Shown here piece by piece: positions 17,399 to 24,233 of a DNA stretch of 24,233 nt; position 1 is the first letter of the stretch; each line of letters starts with the position of its first letter. A program made the translations under genes and the position numbers. Source of the stretch: a virus. The notes below the pieces were generated by a model that saw only the letters and a list, made by a program, of their open reading frames with translations, was not told the origin of the DNA and ran no database searches. The stretch lies in IMG/VR virus record IMGVR_UViG_3300032093_000820, positions 1 to 24,233 of that record. One strand, written 5' to 3'.

Positions 17399-18715
17399 CT
17401 ACGACTGCTGGAGTGCCGTAACGGCGGCTTCCAGTTGTTCAATTCGAGTCAACGCTTCCTGCAACGCAGCGGTCAACAGCGGCACCAGCTTGGATTGGTC
17501 GATGCCTTGGTATTTGGGATTGCCTTCGTCATCGATTGCATCCTTCTCCCCTGTGACAGCTTCAGGCGCAACAGCTTGCACTTCGTGAGCAATGAAACCA
17601 TTAATTGCTGTGTCAGGCTCAGAAATAAAGTTAAAACTCCTGGGTTTAAGTTGCTTGACGAGCGCAGTAGCATTTTCCAGGTCTACAACGTTTTCCTTTA
17701 GTCTGTAGTCCGAAGTTGTATTGTAAAAGACCTGTGCGCTACTAATGCTGATTGAGCCGATCTGAGATTCATTGCGATAAAAAGCTACCGCGCCACGGTT
17801 TACTGAGTCGGCATATGATTGGTTAATATGGATAAACTCACCAGCTCGCCTTGAATCAATATACAAAACAGAATTACTGGTATCACTAAAGGCAAAGATT
17901 CGCGCATCCACGTCCTGTGGGGCAGCGGTTGTATTGCCAGGTGTCCAAAGAGAAAGGCTCCCTTTACTATCAATCCTCATCCGCTCCGTCGGAGAAGACG
18001 CCGCATCCGCCGTGGTGCTCAGTGTGATCCGCCCCGGCATGTCATTAGCGCCAGGAGTGCTATCTACCTCGACGGCGATTGATGCACTTTGAACCAGCGC
18101 AGAACCATCTGCACCATAAAAATGAATTTTTCCAAGAATATCGCCGGCTTGAACTAGGGTGTTAGAGCCAAGTGACGTGCCACGGCTTTTGCCTAAAGTT
18201 AAGAATCCGCCAAATATATCCGCGGTGTTGGCGATGATTGATTGACTTGCGAATGTGCCAGATCCAGCGTTTTCAATCTGAAATTGAGAACTGACACCAC
18301 TCCAACTACGGCTAGAAGACGTTTTCACTAGAAGCCTGCCCGAACTGTCCACCGTTGCCCGCTGCGTGCCACCAGTCGTGATCGCAACAGAGTCAGTGCC
18401 CGGGCTGTAAATACCCGTATCCGTCCCTGAATCCTTGAAGTAGATCGACGGGGCAGCAGCGGTGCCGTTCTCAAACGGAACAACCGTCCACTCGCCGTCA
18501 AGTTGGAACAGGGTGATCCACGCACTGTTGGCTGCATTACGCAGCTTCATCACCGTGGGCGAGCTGCCCGTATCAGCCCACCACTGGTAGGCGTAGGTGG
18601 TAGTTGGCTCCGTGGCGGAGCTGTTGTTGGTGGCGATTGCCGCCAGGGCGTTGTTCAGGTCAGCACGGACAGCCGCGCCAGAGGCATTGCTGATGATGTA
18701 GTCGTGCGTTGCCAT
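17399..18715 (-). CDS. Tail fibre with C-terminal S74 self-cleaving chaperone domain
   Basis: 438 residues. The N-terminal part (MATHDYIISNASGAAVRADL) is a tail-attachment module; YQWWADTGSSPTVMKLRNAA follows. Residues 85-130 carry the GTAAAPSIYFKDSGTDTGIY repeat shared with the 414-residue fibre. The C-terminal 104 residues are a peptidase S74 intramolecular chaperone: SDYRLKENV starts at S335 with K340 as the likely dyad, then GFIAHEVQAVAPEAV and KLVPLLTAALQEALTRIEQL. This domain folds the trimer and then cuts itself off. The protein should bind the host surface. Two bases separate it from J. Confidence 0.88.
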   Translation of the reverse strand: MATHDYIISNASGAAVRADLNNALAAIATNNSSATEPTTTYAYQWWADTGSSPTVMKLRNAANSAWITLFQLDGEWTVVPFENGTAAAPSIYFKDSGTDTGIYSPGTDSVAITTGGTQRATVDSSGRLLVKTSSSRSWSGVSSQFQIENAGSGTFASQSIIANTADIFGGFLTLGKSRGTSLGSNTLVQAGDILGKIHFYGADGSALVQSASIAVEVDSTPGANDMPGRITLSTTADAASSPTERMRIDSKGSLSLWTPGNTTAAPQDVDARIFAFSDTSNSVLYIDSRRAGEFIHINQSYADSVNRGAVAFYRNESQIGSISISSAQVFYNTTSDYRLKENVVDLENATALVKQLKPRSFNFISEPDTAINGFIAHEVQAVAPEAVTGEKDAIDDEGNPKYQGIDQSKLVPLLTAALQEALTRIEQLEAAVTALQQS

Positions 18716-18717
18716 GA

Positions 18718-21700
18718 TTAAGCCTGTTCAGTGCCGTAGCCACTGGCGATGTACTGGAAGTTCCGGCTGATAGCAGTGCCAGCACTGTTGCGGAACGTCA
18801 CCGTAAAGCCAGTCCTGCTAGCAGAAGTCACTTCATAGTAATCCCCTGTGGCAAGGTTGAACGCAGTGATGCCAATGGCTGGCGTTGCATAGAACGCTTT
18901 GGAGTAGGTCACCGCGTAGGACGCCGCACCGCTGGTGATCGTGGCGCTGTTTTCGGTTCTGGAACGCAACACCAGCTCAAAGCCCAGTTCGTCCACCAGC
19001 GGGGTCTGGTCGGTGCGGGCGCTGCTGAGTGCCGCCTTGAACTGGAACTGGCGACCGGCGTAACTGCCGTTGTACATGGGCAGCCATGTTCCAAAGTTGA
19101 TGTTGGACTCCAACTGGAACCGATCCGGCGTGGCTTCCATCAGCAGTTTGTCGCCGTCTTCCAGCAACACAAATTCGCTAACGGTTGCCTGATCGCTGCT
19201 ACGGAAGTAAATGTCGGCACTGGTGTCATCAGCCAAGGCGCCATCAAAATCGCTCCAGCGGTCAAGATCCTCGGTGCGGCTATCAATGTTGTCGGCTGGG
19301 TACAACCCGCGTGTGGTCAGGATGCGGCGGAAATCAACCGTAAATTTGGCGCCAAGGTCAACGATGTTGGTGAAGTAATACTCACCACTGAGGCGCTGTT
19401 GCCCAGTGAAATCCATCGCGCCGATGGCATCAAAATCAAGGATCTCGTCAATCGTTGCCGTGCCATCAATCACGATGGCGTCGTATTCGTCTGAATAGCG
19501 GCTATTGAGGAATGTGCCTTGGAATGGCGGGCTGGTAGTGTCTTCGCGGACGGTGGTGACGGATAGGACCGGAATTTGATCGGGCTGATTGAAGATCGCG
19601 CTGGTGGCATTTTCACTACGCAGTCCGGCTGGATCTTCAAACTTCAGCAGGTATTCGCCGTTGAGTTTGGGCACCAGGGCGTAGGTGGTGTTGGCGCCAA
19701 TGCGGTCTGCTAGCAGCGTGGAATCAGCCCACTCGCCAGTGCCATCAGTCTTGGTGCTGTGGCGGATGATTGCCGTTAGGAAGTCAGATCCAACGCCCAC
19801 TGGTTTTGCCCAGCGCAGCATGATCTGGTTATTGGCAATCTGTTCCAACGTGACGCTTTGCGCGTCTTCCGGTAGCTGCTGAACGCTGCCAGTTGGATTT
19901 GCTGTTGATGCAAATGATGGAACGCGGAACGATTCGCGGGCAATCGGTGAACTCTTTTTGAAGCCCAAGCCGTAGGCAATGATCGAAACATTGAGGTCGA
20001 AGTTCTCCGGCAGACCGATGATTTCAATATTGGGATTGGTTGTGCGAACCGTACGGCTATTGCCTTGGGCGGTGTTGTACGAAACGTCGTAGCCAAAGGT
20101 TGCACCACCAGAACCCTTTGCCCAGGACACATTCACCTGCGTGGTGAGCACTGTGCCATCGCGGACTTGACCGGCGCTGAACGCAATGTTCTTGACTGCA
20201 GGCGGCGCCGAATCAAACGTTGTGATGTCCGGGAACTGGAGCGCCTGTCCGTTATCAACCGAGGCATAGATGCTGTCGTTGTGGACAATGCCGGTGATCG
20301 TGTAAGTGCCATCGGCACCTTCGGCAGCACTGATGCAACGGAACTTCTGATTGGCAACGCCTGAGGTTGTAATGCTCCAGATCGACTGGGCGTTGGGTGC
20401 AGTAGTGAAGGCGCTGCTGACGTTGATCGTGCTGCCGGCAACGCTGCTGATGTCGCGGGTTTCAACCGTGCCGTTGGGCAGCAGGCAGGTCAGCTTGGGG
20501 CTGGATCCAGCAGGCAACGTGATCGCCTGATCCGCAACAACGGCAGTCGTCGTAGCCGAGGAGATGCGACCGGAGATCCGCGTGCCTTGGCGCAGTTCAT
20601 CGCAGACCGCAAAAATCTGACCGGGCAGCACCACTGCACCCTGCAGACCCGTGGAGAACGACACCACCTCATCGTCCAGGGCTTCCGTCTTCAGCGTCCA
20701 TAGCCCCACGCGCTGGGCTTGCCACTTGGAGGTGCAGCCGAAACCGATCAGCTCTTTGACGATGTAGCCGTATTTGGCGATCAGCGACGCGTCTTCAACA
20801 ACAACGACGTTCGGCTTGTAGAAATTCTCTGGGTCGTTGTAGCGGACGTGAACGCTGGTGCTACGGGTTTTGAGCGAGCTGCCGGAATATTCAAAGACGC
20901 CGCCGACAACGTTGGAGTTGTTGTAGATATGTGAGACGCCAAGCTCGCTGCCATCAAGGTTGCCGTGATCTGCTGCGACCTGGATGACATTGTTTGACCA
21001 GAACAGGATGCCCCGGAATACCGAAGCCATGTCCATCAAGACGTTGTAAGCCTCGGCGCGATCACCGATGACGACGTTGCAGGCGAAGCGCGGCTCGCGG
21101 GTACCGTCTGGGTTGGTGACAAGTTGGTTCGCGTATTTGGCGATGGGGTACAGATCGACCCAGTTCAGGTTGGAGGCGGTGACAAACTGACCCGCGCCAT
21201 AGCGGCGGTTGGTGAGCAGGTCGTAGAAGCAGCAGACCGGACAGGTGGTCCACTTCTCGGCGGTTTGGAGCGCACCGTTGAAGCTGGCGTCATCGAAGGT
21301 CAGGTAACCGCTGGATTGAACGGTGGCGCCAGTCGGGATCTTGACCAGGCGACCTTTGATCAGATATGCCCGTGACGGCAGGCTGCTGAACGCCTTGGTT
21401 GAAATCGACAGTTCGTTGAGTGCCGAGTAGTTGTAGTTGACGTTTTGAGCAATCGTCTGGGAGTACGAAGACCAGATGATTTGATTGCCGCGATTATTGG
21501 CGAGAGGTGTGTTCTGCGGTGTTTCTTTGAAACTGGTGTACTTGATCTCGAAATGATTTTCACCGAGGTCCACTTTTTCGACTTTGATATTCCAGGGACC
21601 GGCGCCAAAGGTCTTGAGGTTGATCAGACCGCTGCTGTACTGGTAGTTATTGGTAGAGACGCCATCAATACGTTTGTCGGACGCCAAGATGAAGCCGGTG

Positions 21701-22170
21701 CTGCTGCCCTTGGCTTGCACATAGACGCGCACACGCAGCGTGCCACCGAACAGTTGCCCCTTGGCAAGGCTTTCCTGCGCTACGGAATACAGCTTGGGGA
21801 TCGTAAATAGCAGCTCGACGTAATCAACAGTTGGGTCAGTAATCTGGCGCGTGATTGTTCCAGCGCCGTACTTACGGTTGACGACTTCGTTATTGCTGTT
21901 CAGATCTTCGCTGTAGTTTTCGCCAATCTCTTGGTTGACTTCAACGATCTCAGATGTGCCGTCGTTGAACCATGCGGTCTTGCCTTGACGGGCGGAGCCA
22001 ATTAACGCATTGGCAGCGATTTGATCTTGCGGAAAGTTATAACTACCGTCGCTATTTTGTATCGGTGTTTCGTTTAGATAAATGCCCTGCAGCCCGTTGA
22101 TCACGCCACCAATCGGACCTTCACACAGGAGGTCAAGAACTTTGATAGTGGTGACTGAGTTAAGTGCCAT
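18718..22170 (-). CDS. J: Tail tip / host specificity protein (lambda J-like)
   Basis: 1150 residues, close to the length of lambda J. The N-terminus (VTTIKVLDLLCEGPIGGVIN, then GLQGIYLNETPI) is typical of J, which forms the tail tip and, in lambda, contacts the receptor. The middle part includes the hub-like domain (FACNVVIGDRAEAYNVLMDM, ASVFRGILFWSNNVIQVAAD). It is followed by beta-sandwich repeats resembling fibronectin type III (around residues 660-880). The C-terminal region (NINFGTWLPMYNGSYAGRQF, ELVLRSRTEN) is also found in phage J-like proteins. The I-like gene lies one base upstream. Host range is probably shared with the two fibres that follow. Confidence 0.9.
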   Translation of the reverse strand: MALNSVTTIKVLDLLCEGPIGGVINGLQGIYLNETPIQNSDGSYNFPQDQIAANALIGSARQGKTAWFNDGTSEIVEVNQEIGENYSEDLNSNNEVVNRKYGAGTITRQITDPTVDYVELLFTIPKLYSVAQESLAKGQLFGGTLRVRVYVQAKGSSTGFILASDKRIDGVSTNNYQYSSGLINLKTFGAGPWNIKVEKVDLGENHFEIKYTSFKETPQNTPLANNRGNQIIWSSYSQTIAQNVNYNYSALNELSISTKAFSSLPSRAYLIKGRLVKIPTGATVQSSGYLTFDDASFNGALQTAEKWTTCPVCCFYDLLTNRRYGAGQFVTASNLNWVDLYPIAKYANQLVTNPDGTREPRFACNVVIGDRAEAYNVLMDMASVFRGILFWSNNVIQVAADHGNLDGSELGVSHIYNNSNVVGGVFEYSGSSLKTRSTSVHVRYNDPENFYKPNVVVVEDASLIAKYGYIVKELIGFGCTSKWQAQRVGLWTLKTEALDDEVVSFSTGLQGAVVLPGQIFAVCDELRQGTRISGRISSATTTAVVADQAITLPAGSSPKLTCLLPNGTVETRDISSVAGSTINVSSAFTTAPNAQSIWSITTSGVANQKFRCISAAEGADGTYTITGIVHNDSIYASVDNGQALQFPDITTFDSAPPAVKNIAFSAGQVRDGTVLTTQVNVSWAKGSGGATFGYDVSYNTAQGNSRTVRTTNPNIEIIGLPENFDLNVSIIAYGLGFKKSSPIARESFRVPSFASTANPTGSVQQLPEDAQSVTLEQIANNQIMLRWAKPVGVGSDFLTAIIRHSTKTDGTGEWADSTLLADRIGANTTYALVPKLNGEYLLKFEDPAGLRSENATSAIFNQPDQIPVLSVTTVREDTTSPPFQGTFLNSRYSDEYDAIVIDGTATIDEILDFDAIGAMDFTGQQRLSGEYYFTNIVDLGAKFTVDFRRILTTRGLYPADNIDSRTEDLDRWSDFDGALADDTSADIYFRSSDQATVSEFVLLEDGDKLLMEATPDRFQLESNINFGTWLPMYNGSYAGRQFQFKAALSSARTDQTPLVDELGFELVLRSRTENSATITSGAASYAVTYSKAFYATPAIGITAFNLATGDYYEVTSASRTGFTVTFRNSAGTAISRNFQYIASGYGTEQA

Positions 22171-22171
22171 C

Positions 22172-23482
22172 TCAGTAGAGCTGATACCCGATGCTATTGA
22201 GCCGCAGGTAGATCGGGTTGCTGCCGTTACTGCCGTTAGCCACTGCGCCAGCCGCGATCACTTCAACCTGTACGGTGACAACGCTTTCGGTGTTGATGTC
22301 CGGCAGTTCCAAGCGGTGCATCCATCCAAAGAACTGTCCGCCAAAGATCAAACCTTGAATTGTTGCCTGATCGGCTGCAATCAGATAATCATCGGTGGTG
22401 AAATAATCGCGGAAAACCTTCAGTTCGTAGGTGATATAACCATCAACAAATGTTGTTCCAGGTCCACCGGCATAGTCGTACAGCCCATCCTGTAATGACA
22501 GGGCAACGTTGAAGTCTTGATATTGAGCGGTACTTGCCATGTAGCCGCCGTAGACATTCAGCGAAGCTAGGCAACGGCTAACCGTGGGATCGACGCGGAT
22601 AAGTTGCGTGCTGTTGGTGACGCCGTACTGACCGACCGGATCAAAGTATGCCGGCGAATTGAACGCAGTCTTGTACACGCGCTTGGCGATAACGCCCGAC
22701 TTGTCCGAAAAGTCATCCGTAAGGATTTCGTTGCCGAAGCGGATGGTGCTAACACCGGGCGAACGCAGCGAAGTCAGCACCGGGTCAGACTCATCGGCAA
22801 TCTGGAATTTGGACTTGAGCAGGTGGCTGCCGACGAGCACCTTGCCGTAAGCCAATGGCACCGTTGCGCCAACGCCCACCGTATTTGCAGCGCCGGTGTA
22901 GGCATAGGACTGCTGACCGTCGATGCCCGAGGTGACGTTTTCGGGTCCGTTGGTGCGGTTCCGGCTGCCCATGCGGTTGCCAGCACCAAAATTGCCACTA
23001 AAACCTCCCAAAGTTGGAATCTGTGGTTGAGGCGACATAAGTTGAGCTACGCCACCAATGGCAAGACTCAAGCCAACGCCCCCAACAATGCTCGCAGCAG
23101 TAGCTCCAAACAGACTGCCGCCAACGCCCATCCCAAGTCCGAGAAATCCTCCAACGGCAGGACCCAGCACGATTGCAGCAAGTACTAATCCAATGCCTGT
23201 TAATACGTTGGTAAAACCATCGCCAGAACCGCTCAAAACTGGAACAATGACTAGATCCTTTTCGCCAAAAGGCAACAACAGTTCTTCGTAGCCAAAGTCT
23301 TGCCCGCCCTGCAGTACTTGGTAGCTGATGCCGTTTTCTTCTGAGTTCAGCAAAAAGTCCTTAAATTCCGGCTTGTTGATGCACAGAATTTTGATCGCGT
23401 CCGCCGGTGTACGCAGGTTGTAGTAAGTGTGCTCAGCGCCAAACCGTTCGCCCAGCTCACCCAGCAGACGAACCCGCTGCAT
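22172..23482 (-). CDS. I: Tail assembly protein (lambda I-like) with an extended C-terminus
   Basis: 436 residues from the ATG at 23482; a TTG at 23500 is less likely. Residues 1-95 (MQRVRLLGELGERFGAEHTY, ALKIL-type segment AIKILCINKPEFKDFL) and the Gly-rich hydrophobic stretch at about 90-150 (GIGLVLAAIVLGPAVGGFLG) are characteristic of phage lambda gpI. Lambda I is about half this length. The remaining 250 residues begin with YTGAANTVGVGATVPLAYGK, the segment that follows in I-J type proteins, and then beta-rich sequence. The gene sits between the NlpC/P60 gene (26-base overlap) and J, the expected K-I-J order. Confidence 0.8.
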   Translation of the reverse strand: MQRVRLLGELGERFGAEHTYYNLRTPADAIKILCINKPEFKDFLLNSEENGISYQVLQGGQDFGYEELLLPFGEKDLVIVPVLSGSGDGFTNVLTGIGLVLAAIVLGPAVGGFLGLGMGVGGSLFGATAASIVGGVGLSLAIGGVAQLMSPQPQIPTLGGFSGNFGAGNRMGSRNRTNGPENVTSGIDGQQSYAYTGAANTVGVGATVPLAYGKVLVGSHLLKSKFQIADESDPVLTSLRSPGVSTIRFGNEILTDDFSDKSGVIAKRVYKTAFNSPAYFDPVGQYGVTNSTQLIRVDPTVSRCLASLNVYGGYMASTAQYQDFNVALSLQDGLYDYAGGPGTTFVDGYITYELKVFRDYFTTDDYLIAADQATIQGLIFGGQFFGWMHRLELPDINTESVVTVQVEVIAAGAVANGSNGSNPIYLRLNSIGYQLY

Positions 23483-23846
23483 ATCGGAACACCGCAGCAA
23501 TGCTTTTTACATAGTAGCTGGATAACCACTCCACACCACTGAGCCGGTTCCGCATGTGATGCAGGATTTCCCAAGGCGCAACAAAGATTGCCGCGTGCAT
23601 CGGCTCCCGTGTCCCCAGCTTCATGATCGCCACATCGCCAATTCGGCGCTGCTCAAATTCCACCCGCTCAAATCCCAGCGCCAAAGCTTGCCGCATGTAA
23701 ATGCTGGAGGTGGTCTCCAGGTCGTCCGGGCGCTCAAAGTCCGGCAGGTCGATCCCCTGCAACTGGAAGTACGACCGCACCATCGTGTAGCAGTCCTGCT
23801 CGCCGTAGATCCAGGGCTTGCCGATCAGTTGCCGATGGTCAGCCAT
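23457..23846 (-). CDS. NlpC/P60-type peptidase of the tail tip (C-terminal half of lambda K)
   Basis: 129 residues. GKPWIYGEQDCYTMVRSYFQ gives the nucleophile C19 at the start of a helix, EPMHAAIFV gives H84, and EILHH (H96) the third position, the usual Cys-His-His layout of NlpC/P60 enzymes. In lambda, gene K fuses a JAB domain to this domain; here they are separate genes overlapping by 22 bases. The enzyme probably sits at the tail tip, cutting peptidoglycan peptides during DNA entry, or acts in tail assembly. Its end overlaps the I-like gene. Confidence 0.85.
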   Translation of the reverse strand: MADHRQLIGKPWIYGEQDCYTMVRSYFQLQGIDLPDFERPDDLETTSSIYMRQALALGFERVEFEQRRIGDVAIMKLGTREPMHAAIFVAPWEILHHMRNRLSGVEWLSSYYVKSIAAVFRYAAGSSAG

Positions 23847-24160
23847 TTGTCCTGCGGCAGTTGGTAGATGAGCCAGGGCAGCTTGCTTTGCTGGCAGGCT
23901 TTGTGGTCCAGCTCGCTGGCATCCTGTCCTTCGGGGTGGCTGTGGATGATGGCGACAATGGTTCCGCTCAGCGTTGCCCGCAGGTAGTCTCGCGGGTCAA
24001 GGACAAAGTGTTGCTCCGGCTGTTCGCATAGATTGCGGCACCGTAAGTATTTCTGCTCAGCGCCGACCTGTACCAGCAATCCGCACGCTTCCCATGGCGC
24101 AACCTCGCGGGCGTGGGCTTCGGCGTCAAGTTTGGATGCGGGAGCCAGGGTAACCGCCAT
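23825..24160 (-). CDS. JAB/MPN metallopeptidase of the tail tip (N-terminal half of lambda K)
   Basis: 111 residues from the ATG at 24160; the longer open frame to 24229 overlaps the end of the L gene. The JAMM zinc site is visible: E24 in PWEACGLLV, H73 and H75 in IIHSHPEGQ, and S82 with D85 in ASELD. The C-terminal part (LPWLIYQLPQDKWLTI) is the usual last strand. It corresponds to the first half of lambda K, here as a separate gene overlapping both the L-like gene (35 bases) and the NlpC/P60 gene (22 bases). It may trim a tail protein during assembly. Confidence 0.83.
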   Translation of the reverse strand: MAVTLAPASKLDAEAHAREVAPWEACGLLVQVGAEQKYLRCRNLCEQPEQHFVLDPRDYLRATLSGTIVAIIHSHPEGQDASELDHKACQQSKLPWLIYQLPQDKWLTIGN

Positions 24161-24233
24161 GCGGATAGTCGGAAACGCCAAGGGTGTCGAAGCGGATCTT
24201 GCAGCTATTGAACCGCTTGCCGCATACATCGTT
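24126..24233 (-). CDS. L: C-terminal end of minor tail protein (lambda L-like), partial
   Basis: Only the last 35 codons lie inside the window; the gene enters from the right edge. NDVCGKRFNSCKIRFDTLGV, then SDYPHGGYPGSRIQT, matches the end of lambda L: a CG-x5-C-x2-RF pattern followed by an HGGYPG turn. Lambda L binds an iron-sulphur cluster through conserved cysteines, of which C4 and C11 of this fragment would be two. The order L, then JAB, NlpC, I and J is the lambda tail-tip order, which supports the call. Confidence 0.72.
   Translation of the reverse strand, partial: NDVCGKRFNSCKIRFDTLGVSDYPHGGYPGSRIQT

Noticed and set aside
1-24233. CRISPR array, insertion sequence with transposase, rRNA operon, integrase
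   Set aside because: No regularly spaced identical repeats with unique spacers, no transposase or integrase motifs and no rRNA-like sequence were seen on either strand.

Overview
The window looks like part of a tailed phage (siphovirus) or prophage genome, probably with a cyanobacterial host. The phage identity rests on a lambda-like tail-tip module in the order L, K, I, J, two tail-fibre genes, a lysis cassette and compact operons of small genes joined by ATGA, TAATG or TGATG overlaps. The cyanobacterial assignment is inference. Several small proteins resemble families I associate with cyanophages, and two sites match the cyanobacterial LexA-box consensus as I recall it (RGTACNNNDGTWCB). I see no integrase, terminase, portal, capsid or DNA polymerase here.

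Layout. (1) 1-2600 is a GC-rich block, unlike the rest in composition. It holds a leftward operon of five genes ending at a strong terminator (104-128). The only family I recognise is the gp88/DUF7227 family. The block is bounded by inverted copies of a roughly 20-bp sequence. (2) 2286-2833 has no convincing gene but is dense in signals: a promoter/operator-like repeat, a tRNA-like fold, a Fur-type palindrome, a perfect LexA-type box and four iteron-like repeats. (3) 2834-10141 is one long leftward block. It runs from a replication protein through a RecB-like nuclease, a homing endonuclease, zinc-ribbon proteins and a RusA resolvase to a gpZ-like tail gene. (4) 10142-10321 is a divergent control region with repeats, palindromes and a second LexA-type box. 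(5) 10322-12857 is a rightward early operon with a Sak3/DUF1071-like annealing protein, two ribbon-helix-helix proteins and small unknowns. (6) 12841-13632 holds two leftward small genes and one rightward HNH gene. (7) 13613-16116 is leftward: small proteins, candidate holins, a two-domain endolysin and a dCTP deaminase-like gene. (8) 16123-24233 is the leftward tail module: two fibres, J, I, the two halves of K as separate genes, and the end of L.

How it works together. The annealing protein, the RecB-like exonuclease and the RusA resolvase would form a recombination set split over two divergent operons. The replication gene carries an internal AT-rich inverted repeat next to a short GC direct repeat, an arrangement like the lambda origin inside gene O. 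If the LexA sites are real, the early operon and the signal-rich region at 2.6 kb would respond to host DNA damage.
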